Notes under the pieces: generated by a model | What the model was told of the DNA's origin: nothing | What the model saw: only the letters and a program-made list of their open reading frames with translations | Databases searched by the model: none | Program-made: the position numbers and the translations under genes | Assembly: GCF_029893805.1 (NCBI RefSeq) | Contig: NZ_JARXYP010000002.1 | Span: 434,001 to 498,000 of the forward strand | Length of the DNA stretch: 64,000 nt | Direction of reading: 5' to 3' | Origin: Streptomyces sp. SAI-135 | Lineage (GTDB): Bacteria > Actinomycetota > Actinomycetes > Streptomycetales > Streptomycetaceae | Shown: piece after piece, positions 44,647-54,845 of the stretch | How positions within the stretch are numbered: the first letter of the stretch is position 1 | Layout: each line of letters starts with the position of its first letter

Positions 44647-46131
44647 TCAGAGCGGCACGGCGGGGCAGCGGGTACCGCGGGGTGGGACGGAGAGGTCGGC
44701 GAGATAGCGGTCCACGGCGTCCTGCATGCACGGGCCGCTGGTGACGCTGCCATGGCCGTGGCCCTCGTAGGTGAGGAGCACGCCGCTGCGGCCGAGCTGC
44801 CGGGTCACCGAGACCGCCCATGGGTACCCGGTGGCGGGGTCGTGCAGCGCGTTGGAGACCAGGATCGGTGGGGCACCGTGTACGTCCAGGCGGTGCTGGG
44901 GATTGGCGGTCGGTGCGCCCAGGCACGCCGCTGTCATGTGCAGCGGCAGCAGGTGAGGCAGGTCGGGCGCGGTCGTGTTCATCATGGTGACGAGCGAGGC
45001 GTAGTCCCGGTAGTCACGCACGGGCAGGTGCCAGTCGGCGCAGAAGACCGGGGTGGCCGCAGGAAGCGGCGCTGTCGAAGTGGGCGACGCGGGCAGCGGC
45101 ATGCTCGCTTCCATCCGCGCGATCGCCGTTGCCAGGCCCGCGTAGTCTGCCTGGTAGAACCTCCGGAACGCGATCTTGTTGACCAGGTCCGACGACGACA
45201 GCGAGGTGCCGGGCCTCGCCGGGTCCTCCAGCTCGCCGCGCCCGGCCCGAGCCAACAGGTCCTGCCAGACGGCACGGACGTCGCGGCCGTGCAGCACGCA
45301 GTCCGTGGCACGGCCGCACCACTGCACGAACTCCTGGAAGGAGTCCTCCGCTGTGGCGGCCTCGGCGTGAAGAAAGGCACGGGCGGTCGGGACGCTGTGG
45401 TCGATGACGCTCTCCAGCACCATCGCGCGCACGCGGCGTGGGTAGGTCTCGGCGTACTGCGCGCCGAGCAGCGTGCCGTACGAGCTGCCGTGGAAGGTCA
45501 GTTTCCGCTCGCCGAGGGCGGCCCGGAGGGCGTCCAGGTCCCGGACCGTCTGAGCAGTGTCAAGGTGGTCGAAGACCGGACCGGTACGGGCGCGGCAGTC
45601 CGCGCGGAGCCGCTTGTTGTACGCCATGGTGGCGTCGAAATCCGCCTGGCTCCTCAGCACCGGTGACGGCCGCTCAGCGAGCAGGGCGGTGGAGCAGGTC
45701 ACCGGGTTGCTGGCGCCCACCCCGCGCGGGTCGAAGCTGACGATGTCGAACCGGCGACGGACCTCGGGGCTGAAGCGGCTGACGTTGCCCACCACCATCT
45801 GCACACCCGAGTCGCCCGGCCCACCAGGGCCGAACACCATCGAGCCGACGCGTGCGTCGGGGTCGGTGGCCTTGCGCCGCCCCACGGCCAGGTCGAGTCT
45901 CGGTCCCTTCGGACGGGCCCAGTCGACCGGTACGGACAAGGTGGCACACTCGGCTCCCGGCTTCTCCGGGGCGTCACACGGTGCCCACCGCAGGGTCTCT
46001 GGGGCGGACGGCGACGCGTGGACCGCGGGAGCGGCGGCGAGGCCGGTGACGGCGGCCATGGCGACTCCCCCAGTGAAGGCCGTGGCCCGGATGGCGATCC
46101 GCCGTAGCGCGGATCCGTCCCCCAACTGCAT
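44647..46131 (-). CDS. Secreted tripeptidyl-aminopeptidase-like hydrolase
   Basis: A 494-residue exported alpha/beta hydrolase of the Streptomyces TAP/S33-like family. The signal peptide ends near VHA (about 38). The oxyanion loop is GPGGPGDSG, the nucleophile is in HGSSYGTLLG (about residue 217), and the C-terminal TAP domain contains VSNALHDPATGYPWAVSVTR and His in YEGHGHGSVTSG. Cys pairs around WCGRATDC and SGPC likely form disulfides. It removes short peptides from protein N-termini outside the cell and could work with the S8 protease nearby. Confidence 0.9.
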   Translation of the reverse strand: MQLGDGSALRRIAIRATAFTGGVAMAAVTGLAAAPAVHASPSAPETLRWAPCDAPEKPGAECATLSVPVDWARPKGPRLDLAVGRRKATDPDARVGSMVFGPGGPGDSGVQMVVGNVSRFSPEVRRRFDIVSFDPRGVGASNPVTCSTALLAERPSPVLRSQADFDATMAYNKRLRADCRARTGPVFDHLDTAQTVRDLDALRAALGERKLTFHGSSYGTLLGAQYAETYPRRVRAMVLESVIDHSVPTARAFLHAEAATAEDSFQEFVQWCGRATDCVLHGRDVRAVWQDLLARAGRGELEDPARPGTSLSSSDLVNKIAFRRFYQADYAGLATAIARMEASMPLPASPTSTAPLPAATPVFCADWHLPVRDYRDYASLVTMMNTTAPDLPHLLPLHMTAACLGAPTANPQHRLDVHGAPPILVSNALHDPATGYPWAVSVTRQLGRSGVLLTYEGHGHGSVTSGPCMQDAVDRYLADLSVPPRGTRCPAVPL

Positions 46132-48141
<2,010 letters not shown>

Positions 48142-48174
48142 CCCACCCGCTCAAGGGGTTCGCGACGAGGTGCG

Positions 48175-48209
48175 GTCCCACGCGTGGACCAGCCGTCCAT
48201 GCGTGGGAC
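48175..48209 (+). terminator. Terminator of the GH62 gene
   Basis: GTCCCACGCGTGGAC (48175-48189) pairs with GTCCATGCGTGGGAC (48195-48209), one G-T, 34 bases after the stop. Confidence 0.75.
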
Positions 48210-48298
48210 GCTGCCCACCCGTCCCGGGACCGTAAGAATCTCGACCGCTCCTGCGCGCAGGACGGCGGCTAGCCTCGACTCGTGAGTACCGAAACGGC

Positions 48299-49705
48299 AT
48301 GCGGACGGACATGAACCGGGAACCGCTCTTCTGCGACGTCCCTCTCGCGCGACGCATCGAACGCGTCGAGGCCCATCTGATGGCCGCGGCCGCTGAGGCT
48401 GCTCGCCTGCGCCGGGGGGACGACGTCGGGTTCGTGCGGTGGGTGGCCGGCGCAGTGGCCGCGTTTGCCGAGGACGACTCACCGTTCAACAAGATCGCCG
48501 GACTGGGGTTCGCCGGAATGCCCGAGGCGGCCGCATTGGCCGAGATCGAGCGCACCTTCGACGATCGTGGTGCTCCGGTGCAGGCCGAGATATCGGAGTT
48601 GGCCGATCCGGCGGTCGGCACCCTTCTCACGGCCCGCGGATATCGGCTGGAGTCGTTCGAGAACGTGCTCGGGCTCGCACTCGACGGCACGCACGAGCGC
48701 GCCACGCACCCACGTATCGAAGTCCGGGTGGCACGCGACGAGGAGTTCGAGGCGTGGCTGGACGTCGTGGCCGACGGTTTCGCTCATCCCGACGGGCAAG
48801 GTGTCCCCTCACACGAGGAATTCTCCCGTGAGGTCCTCACGAACGCTGAACGGGACTTCACGTCGGCAGGCGTGGTGCCCTACATCGCGCTGTACGACGG
48901 CACCGTCGCCGGCGGCGGCAGCCTCCGTGTCGCGGACGGCGTCGCCCAGCTCACGGGCGCGGCAACAGCCCCTGCCCACCGCCGACGCGGCGTGCAGTCG
49001 GCCCTGCTCTCGGCCCGGCTCTCCGACGCCGCGGCTGCCGGCTGCGACATCGCCGTCGTGACCACGCAACCGGGTTCCACCTCCCAGCAGAACGTGCATC
49101 GCCAGGGCTTCCACTTGCTGTACACCCGTGCCGTGCTGGTGAGACGGATGCAGCCGAGAGAACCTGTGCCTCGTCCTGATGCGCCGGTCACCATCCCGCA
49201 CGAGGTGCGCGTGGTGCCGTACGACGGTCCGCGGAAGGACATCAGGCCGCTGTTCGAACTGGCCGAGGACTCAGCGGCGCAACTCGACTCCTACATCGAG
49301 GACGGGCGCGTGCTGGTCGCGTTGCGGGGAACGGAAGTGGTCGGTCATCTGCAATGGGTCGCCACCCACCGGGCCGACACCTTCGAGATCAAGAACATGG
49401 CCGTACGGGAGGACGTACAGCGCACCGGTGTGGGCGGACTTCTGGTGCGCAGTGCCATCGACCTGGTCTCGCGGGCGTCGGGACGACGCCTGCTGGTTGC
49501 CACCGCCGCGGCAGACACCGGCAACCTGCGTTTCTATCAGCGGCACGGATTCCGTGTACGGACCGTCGAACGGGACGCCTTCACCGCCCGCACCGGCTAC
49601 GAACCCGGCACCCTCGTCGACGGCATCGAACTGCGCGACCGGATCTGGCTCGATCGCCCGATCGGAACCCGGTCCGGCTCGGACCCTCACCGCCCACAGC
49701 CATGA
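48299..49705 (+). CDS. Double GNAT-domain acetyltransferase
   Basis: A 468-residue protein with two GNAT folds. The first (about 30-275) has the acetyl-CoA loop TAPAHRRRGVQSALLSARLS. The second (about 305-455) has MAVREDVQRTGVGGLLVRSA and NLRFYQRHGFRVRTVERDAF. The N-terminal part resembles a degenerate extra lobe. The substrate is unknown. Starts at 48299 and 48311 are both possible. A tiny frame from a GTG at 48282, just behind a TAGCCT -10-like box, ends overlapping the ATG at 48311, which would allow translational coupling from a leaderless start (speculative). Confidence 0.85.
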   Translation: MRTDMNREPLFCDVPLARRIERVEAHLMAAAAEAARLRRGDDVGFVRWVAGAVAAFAEDDSPFNKIAGLGFAGMPEAAALAEIERTFDDRGAPVQAEISELADPAVGTLLTARGYRLESFENVLGLALDGTHERATHPRIEVRVARDEEFEAWLDVVADGFAHPDGQGVPSHEEFSREVLTNAERDFTSAGVVPYIALYDGTVAGGGSLRVADGVAQLTGAATAPAHRRRGVQSALLSARLSDAAAAGCDIAVVTTQPGSTSQQNVHRQGFHLLYTRAVLVRRMQPREPVPRPDAPVTIPHEVRVVPYDGPRKDIRPLFELAEDSAAQLDSYIEDGRVLVALRGTEVVGHLQWVATHRADTFEIKNMAVREDVQRTGVGGLLVRSAIDLVSRASGRRLLVATAAADTGNLRFYQRHGFRVRTVERDAFTARTGYEPGTLVDGIELRDRIWLDRPIGTRSGSDPHRPQP

Positions 49706-49963
49706 TCGGCCCACAAGTCCGCCCCGGAGACCTCGCCCTGATCGCTGGTCTGACCTTGGATCCACCACCCCCTACGTCAGGAATCCCACCGACCTGCACC
49801 ACCTCCACAAGCACCATGTGCCCGGGCGCCGGCGGGCGATGGTCCTCGTCGGCTTGCGTTCGCTCTCGCCGCCTGGGGCGATGAAGCCGTTCGCCGAGGC
49901 CGAGAACGGGTCAGGCGTCGGCCGTGCGCCGTCACCTACGTCCTGACCCGCCGTGCCTGGGCG

Positions 49964-50653
49964 TCATCGACCCTGCTCGTCGGCGGCCCAGTGCTCGAAC
50001 GCGGTCAGGTGCCGCTCGGACGCGGCGAGCAGGTGGGTGTAGACCTCGCGTGTGTCCGGGGCGGTGAGTCCGGACAGTGCCCTGGTCAGTGCGGCGATGT
50101 CGTCGCTCTCGACCGCGCGGCCCGCGTTCAGGGCTCCGGTCAGACTGTCCTCGCCCTGTGTCAGGAGCCTGTCGTAGGTGGCCTGGACGCCAGGGTCGGT
50201 GAACTCACCGGCCGGCTTGCCTGCGGTCGGGTCGCTGACGTCGTAGCGGTCCAGCAGGGTGCGCACGACGGTGAGGTGCCGGGTCTCCGCCGCCGCGATC
50301 CGCTGGAAGACGCGCACGTCGTAGCGTGCGGCGAACGCCGTGTAGAGGTCGTGAGCGAGCTTCTCCTCCTCGGCCATGGTCGACAGCGTGGCCTTCTGGG
50401 AGGCCGTCAGGGTGCCCTGATCGGCCAGGGCGGATGCGTCGCAGGGGCCCTCGTGCCGCCGGATGCCGTCCCAGCGGTCGCCGTGGTGGGGCGCCTGGTG
50501 CTCGGCGCTCGTCATCATGCTCTGGGACATGGTCTGCGCGGCCGTCGGTGCGGCACCGCCGGTGCCCGCGGTCACCGGGGCGACGGTCAGCACTGCGCCG
50601 ATGGCGAGGGCGCCCGCGATGACCGCCGTCGCGATCTTGATATTGCGCTTCAT
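49964..50653 (-). CDS. Secreted DUF2202 ferritin-like protein
   Basis: A 229-residue exported protein. Signal peptide is about 1-30 (KIATAVIAGALAIGAVLTVA). A His/Met-rich segment (QSMMTSAEHQAPHHGDRWDG) follows and could bind metal. The DUF2202 four-helix domain (about 80-225) carries ExxH pairs in EEEKLAHDLY, AETRHLTVV and ASERHLTAF, consistent with a ferritin-like metal site. It is divergent from a two-component system with a 171-bp gap and is a likely target of that regulator. Function unknown; metal handling is a reasonable guess. Confidence 0.85.
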   Translation of the reverse strand: MKRNIKIATAVIAGALAIGAVLTVAPVTAGTGGAAPTAAQTMSQSMMTSAEHQAPHHGDRWDGIRRHEGPCDASALADQGTLTASQKATLSTMAEEEKLAHDLYTAFAARYDVRVFQRIAAAETRHLTVVRTLLDRYDVSDPTAGKPAGEFTDPGVQATYDRLLTQGEDSLTGALNAGRAVESDDIAALTRALSGLTAPDTREVYTHLLAASERHLTAFEHWAADEQGR

Positions 50654-50824
50654 GGCGAACCTCCTGGGGTCTGCGGGAGCGTCCTGCGTTCCCGCATCCT
50701 CACCGTCGCCCCGGCCCCTGCAGTCGCCGTGCCGTGCGTGTGGAGACGAGATGGAGACGACGGCCGGTGACTTGGGGCTGTTCGGCCCTTCTCGGGGCGT
50801 GCGCGCGTCGCGTAGACGTGGGAC

Positions 50825-51520
50825 ATGGCCGCCACCGTGCTCGTCGTCGAGGACGAGAAGGAGATCCGCGAGCTGCTGCGCCGCTACCTGGAGCGCGCGG
50901 GGTACGGCGTGCTGACGACCGGCTCGGGCGCCGAGGCGGTACGGCTGCTCGGCGAGCGGGGGATCGACCTGGCACTGCTCGATCTCGGGCTGCCGGACGT
51001 GGACGGCGACGAGGTGCTGCGCGAGGCCCAGGAGCGGGGGCGGGTGCCGGTGGTGGTGCTGACCGCCCGCACCGCCGTGGAGGACCGCATCCACGGGCTG
51101 CGGCTCGGAGCCGACGACTACGTGACCAAGCCCTTCAGCCCCACCGAGGTGGTACTGCGGGTGAGCGCGGTGCTGCAGCGGGCCGGGGGCACGGCGGCGG
51201 GGGCGGCGCCGGTCGCGACGTACGGAAACGGACGGCTGCACATCGATGAGGCCCGGCACGAGGCGGTCCTGGACGGGGTGCCGGTGGATCTGACGCCCAC
51301 CGAGTGGGGTCTGCTGACCACGCTGGCGTCGGTGCCGGGCCGGGTGTACTCGCGTTACGAGCTCGTCAACCGGGTGCGCGGCTACGAGTTCGCCGGATAC
51401 GAGCGGACGGTCGACTCGCATGTGAAGAACCTGCGGCACAAGCTCGCGGCGGCCGGCCCTGGACTCGTCGAGACGGTGCTGGGCGTCGGCTACCGGCTGG
51501 GGTGGGCCCGTGACCCCTGA
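50825..51520 (+). CDS. OmpR-family response regulator
   Basis: A 231-residue regulator. The receiver domain (1-120) has acidic residues at 9-11, phospho-acceptor Asp53 (LLDLGLPDVDG), Thr in VLTARTA and Lys in YVTKPF. The winged-helix DNA-binding domain (about 130-228) reads LTPTEWGLLTTLASVPGRVY, then RTVDSHVKNLRHKL. It overlaps the sensor kinase gene by 11 bp. Its likely target is the divergent DUF2202 gene and its own operon. Confidence 0.94.
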   Translation: MAATVLVVEDEKEIRELLRRYLERAGYGVLTTGSGAEAVRLLGERGIDLALLDLGLPDVDGDEVLREAQERGRVPVVVLTARTAVEDRIHGLRLGADDYVTKPFSPTEVVLRVSAVLQRAGGTAAGAAPVATYGNGRLHIDEARHEAVLDGVPVDLTPTEWGLLTTLASVPGRVYSRYELVNRVRGYEFAGYERTVDSHVKNLRHKLAAAGPGLVETVLGVGYRLGWARDP

Positions 51521-53048
51521 GCCGCGTTCGCAGCACTTCGGCGTGCGGTCCGGTGGGCTCGGCCCGCTCGGGCGGCGCCTGTTCACCGCGTTCGCCGTGG
51601 TCGCGCTGGCGTCCGTGGCCCTGCTGACCGTCGCGGCATTCGTGGGCACCGACCGCGGGCTCAGCAGCGCGCACCAGGCCGAGCGGCAGCGCGCCGCCGA
51701 CCGGGTGGCCGCCGCGACCGCCGACGCCTACCGGACGGCGGGTGACTGGGCCTCGGCCGACCTGTCCGCGGCCCGGTCACTGGCCTTGGGTGCCGGGGCG
51801 GTGCTCACGGTGCGCGACGCGGACGACAAGACGGTCTCCAGCGGCTCCGATTCCGGCTCGGGCTCCGATTCCGGCTCGGGCTCCGATTCCGGCTCGGGCT
51901 CCGATTCCGGGGCTGAGGGCGAGCACGGGATGTCTAGCTCGGGACAGGGCCACCATGGGCAGGGCATGGGCTCGGGCCCCGGTGCGAGCGCGCCGGTGGC
52001 GGTCGACGGCCGCACGGTGGGCTCCGTTCAGCTGGCCTTCTCGGCAGGCTCCGGGTCGGCGGGCCGGTTGGTCGCCTGGGGCTGGGTGGCCGCGGCTGCC
52101 CTTGGCGCGCTGGCTCTGGCGCTGGCCGTGAGCTGGTTCGTCACCCGGCGTCTGACAGCTCCCGTGGTCCGGGTCGCGGCCGGCGCCCGCGCACTGGCCG
52201 GCGGGGACCGCAGCGCACGAGCCGGCATCGACGCACCCGGTGAACTGGGCGACCTCGCCCGCGCCTTCGACGCCATGGCCGATGACGTCACGCACGCCGA
52301 ACGGGCCCGCCACCGCCTGGCCGCTGACGTGGCCCACGAACTGCGCACTCCGCTGGCATCGTTGCAAGCGGGTCTGGAAGAACTCCGCGACGGCTACGCC
52401 GACCCGTCGGCTGAGCGTCTGGCTGCCCTGCACGACCAGGCCCTGCGACTGGGCCGCATCGTCGGTGACCTGGGAGAACTTGCGGACGCCGAATCCGCCC
52501 GGCTGTCCCTTCGCCTGGCCGAGGTCGATCTGACCGCCCTGGCCCGCGCAGCCGTGACCGAGCGGGAGGCCGAACTCCGTGGCGCCGGGCTGACCGTGCA
52601 TGCCGTCTGCGGTCCCGCACCCCTCCGGATCCGTGCGGACGCGGACCGGTTGCACCAGGCCCTCGGCAACCTGCTGAGCAACACCGCCCGGCACTGCCGT
52701 CCCGGCGACACCGTCACCGTCACGACGTCCGCCACGCCCACCGAAGCTCTCGTCGAGGTGGCCGACACCGGCCCTGGCATCCCCGCCGACGAGCTGCCGC
52801 ACGTCTTCGACCGGCTGTGGCGCGGGGCCCACGCTCGTGCCGGTAGCGGCAGCGGCATCGGCCTCGCCGTCGTCAAGGAGCTGGTCACCGCCCACGGCGG
52901 CACGGTCACCGCGGACTCCGGGCCAGGCGGTGGGACGCGGATGACGCTCCACCTGCCACGGGCCGTGACCGACGAGCAACTACTCATCTCCGGTCCGGGG
53001 GCGAAGCCGCGCATTGCCCCTCGGGCAAATACCCCCGGGGGTATTTGA
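51510..53048 (+). CDS. Sensor histidine kinase with Gly-Ser-Asp-rich sensor loop
   Basis: A 512-residue kinase. TM1 is about 24-46 and TM2 about 187-211. The extracytoplasmic loop between them contains GSDSGS repeats (about 111-134) followed by a His/Met/Gly segment (EGEHGMSSSGQGHHGQGMG) that could bind metal. HAMP covers about 211-262. The phospho-acceptor His276 lies in DVAHELRTPLASL. The ATPase has N box LGNLLSNTARH, DTGPGIP and GSGIGLAVVKE. The last codons overlap a sulfur-type operator at 53027-53046. It pairs with the OmpR regulator encoded upstream. The metal idea is inference from composition. Confidence 0.93.
   Translation: MTPEPRSQHFGVRSGGLGPLGRRLFTAFAVVALASVALLTVAAFVGTDRGLSSAHQAERQRAADRVAAATADAYRTAGDWASADLSAARSLALGAGAVLTVRDADDKTVSSGSDSGSGSDSGSGSDSGSGSDSGAEGEHGMSSSGQGHHGQGMGSGPGASAPVAVDGRTVGSVQLAFSAGSGSAGRLVAWGWVAAAALGALALALAVSWFVTRRLTAPVVRVAAGARALAGGDRSARAGIDAPGELGDLARAFDAMADDVTHAERARHRLAADVAHELRTPLASLQAGLEELRDGYADPSAERLAALHDQALRLGRIVGDLGELADAESARLSLRLAEVDLTALARAAVTEREAELRGAGLTVHAVCGPAPLRIRADADRLHQALGNLLSNTARHCRPGDTVTVTTSATPTEALVEVADTGPGIPADELPHVFDRLWRGAHARAGSGSGIGLAVVKELVTAHGGTVTADSGPGGGTRMTLHLPRAVTDEQLLISGPGAKPRIAPRANTPGGI
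51843..51914 (+). repeat. 18-bp tandem repeat in the sensor loop
   Basis: GGCTCCGATTCCGGCTCG is repeated almost four times in direct succession (51843, 51861, 51879, 51897; the last copy diverges at its end). Each unit encodes GSDSGS, so copy changes keep the frame. Confidence 0.9.
53027..53046. promoter_or_regulatory. CstR-type operator 1
   Basis: AAATACCCCCGGGGGTATTT is a perfect 20-bp palindrome overlapping the end of the kinase gene, 71 bp before the rhodanese gene. It matches the ATACCC/GGGTAT operators of this cluster. Confidence 0.75.
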
Positions 53049-53084
53049 CGCCCGCCTCACGGCCGCCGTACTCTCGCCGAAGAG

Positions 53085-53100
53085 ATACCCCCCGGGGTAA
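53085..53100. promoter_or_regulatory. CstR-type operator 2
   Basis: ATACCCCCCGGGGTAA lies directly upstream of the ribosome site of the rhodanese gene at 53117. Confidence 0.7.
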
Positions 53101-53116
53101 TTGAGGAGGCAACCAA

Positions 53117-53443
53117 GTGGCTCGTGAAGTGACACAGGAAGCGTTCGCCGCTGCCTGGGCCGACGGCGCGCTCGTCATCGACGTACGGGAGGCGGACGAG
53201 TACGCCGCCGGGCACGTACCCGGCGCCCGCCTGATGGCACTGCGCACCGTGCCCGCCCGCTGCGGTGAACTGCCTGTCGACCGGCCGGTGTTCGTGATCT
53301 GCGCCAGCGGCAACCGCAGCATGACGGCCGCCGACTGGATGAACTCCCAGGGCATCGACGCCTGTTCGGTGACCGGCGGCACGACTGCCTGGGCCCGCGC
53401 CGGCCGTCCCGTCGCAGCCGGCTCCCACGAGCACGCCGCCTGA
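53117..53443 (+). CDS. Single-domain rhodanese
   Basis: A 108-residue sulfurtransferase. The domain starts VIDVREADEYAAGHVPGARL, and the active-site loop is CASGNRS, with Cys able to carry a persulfide. It moves sulfane sulfur between donors and thiols. The GTG start is preceded by GAGGAGG. First gene of a rhodanese / SQR / persulfide dioxygenase run behind two CstR-type operators. Confidence 0.93.
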   Translation: MAREVTQEAFAAAWADGALVIDVREADEYAAGHVPGARLMALRTVPARCGELPVDRPVFVICASGNRSMTAADWMNSQGIDACSVTGGTTAWARAGRPVAAGSHEHAA

Positions 53444-53489
53444 CCTCGTGCGACACCCGCACAACAGCCGGCCGGAAAGGAGCTCCGCC

Positions 53490-54719
53490 TTGGCCGCCAC
53501 CCCCTCCCCCTCCGACGCCCCGCTCTCCGGCCGTCACCGTGTCGCCGTCATCGGCGGCGGCAGCGCCGGCATCAGCGTCGCCGCCCGGTTGCGCCGCGCC
53601 GGCGTCAGCGACATCACCCTGATCGAACCGTCCGACACGCACTGGTACCAGCCGCTGTGGACCCTCGTCGGCGGCGGCCAGGCTCCCCTGCGGGCCACCC
53701 GTCGGCCCGAGAGCTCGGTGATACCGGACGGCGTGCGCTGGATCCGCCGCCGAGCCCTGGCCGTCGACCCCGAGGCCCGCACAGTGAGCCTCTCCGGCGA
53801 CACCGAACTCACCTACGAACACCTGGTGACGGCACCCGGCCTGCAACTCGACTGGGACGGCGTCCCCGGCCTCGCCCAGGCCGTCGGACATGACCGGGTG
53901 AGCAGCAACTACGCGCCCGAGTACGCCCCGCGCACCTGGGACCTCATCAAGCGCATGCGCTCGGGCACGGCCGTCTTCACCCACCCGGCGACCCCGCTGA
54001 AGTGCGGCGGAGCCCCGCAGAAGATCGCCTACCTCGCCGCCGACCACTGGCGCAGGCGCAAGGTCCTCGACGACATCCGGATCATCCTCGTCCTTCCCGA
54101 CCCGGCGATGTTCAAGGTGCCCGCCTGGTCACAGGTCCTGCAGCAGGTGGCCTCCCGGTACGGCATCGAGGTGCGGCTGAACTCGGAGATGACCGCCGTC
54201 GACGGCGACGCCCGCGAGATCACCGTCGCAGACCACGCGCACGGCACGAAGGAGACCGTCGGCTACGACCTCTTGCACGCGGTGCCGCCGCAGAGCGCAC
54301 CCGACTGGGTCAAGACGGGTCCGCTCGCCGATCCGGCGAGCCCTCAGGGCTTCGTCGCCGCCGACAAGCACACCCTCCAACACCCTTCCTACGACAATGT
54401 CTTCGCCCTCGGGGACGTGGCGAACCTGCCCACGTCCAAGACGGGTGCCGCGGTGCGCAAGCAGGCGCCGGTGGTGGCGGGCAACCTGCTCGACGTCATG
54501 AACGGGCGCTCTCCCTCGCACCGGTACGACGGCTACACGTCCTGCCCACTGGTGACCGCCCGCGACCGCATGCTGCTCGCCGAGTTCGACTACGACCTGA
54601 CCCCCACGCCCACCTTCCCGCTGCTCGACCCGTTCAAGGAACGGCGCACGATGTGGCTGTTCAAGCGGTACGGACTGCCGCCGATCTACTGGCACGGCAT
54701 GCTCACCGGCCGTCTCTGA
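53490..54719 (+). CDS. sqr: Sulfide:quinone oxidoreductase (SQRDL-like)
   Basis: A 409-residue flavoprotein. The FAD loop VAVIGGGSAGISVAARL lies near the N-terminus. The redox cysteine motif TPLKCGGAPQKIAYLAADHW and the late YTSCPLVTARDRMLLAEFDY are hallmarks of the mitochondrial-type SQR group; FALGDVANLPTSKTGAA binds FAD. It oxidises sulfide to a persulfide and passes electrons to menaquinone at the membrane; in actinomycetes the thiol acceptor may be mycothiol (inference). TTG at 53490 follows AAAGGAG; a GTG at 53448 is in frame but lacks a ribosome site. Confidence 0.9.
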   Translation: MAATPSPSDAPLSGRHRVAVIGGGSAGISVAARLRRAGVSDITLIEPSDTHWYQPLWTLVGGGQAPLRATRRPESSVIPDGVRWIRRRALAVDPEARTVSLSGDTELTYEHLVTAPGLQLDWDGVPGLAQAVGHDRVSSNYAPEYAPRTWDLIKRMRSGTAVFTHPATPLKCGGAPQKIAYLAADHWRRRKVLDDIRIILVLPDPAMFKVPAWSQVLQQVASRYGIEVRLNSEMTAVDGDAREITVADHAHGTKETVGYDLLHAVPPQSAPDWVKTGPLADPASPQGFVAADKHTLQHPSYDNVFALGDVANLPTSKTGAAVRKQAPVVAGNLLDVMNGRSPSHRYDGYTSCPLVTARDRMLLAEFDYDLTPTPTFPLLDPFKERRTMWLFKRYGLPPIYWHGMLTGRL

Positions 54720-54845
54720 CCGGCCGGCCCGGGCATCCCCCGACCGGGCCGGCCACCGTCCCCGCCCAGCGCATAGGGCGAACCGGACCGTCGTACACAC
54801 CCGCGGGCGGGTCCCGCACCCGACCGACACGGAGGTCACCTGACC

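Noticed and set aside
49706..49963. Possible coding remnant after the GNAT gene
   Set aside because: A + strand frame reads NPTDLHHLHKHHVPG but has no start and no known family; too weak to list as a gene.
54799..54812. ACCCGCGGGCGGGT palindrome before the persulfide dioxygenase
   Set aside because: It lacks the flanking AT/TA of the other seven operators; in GC-rich sequence such a palindrome can arise by chance.
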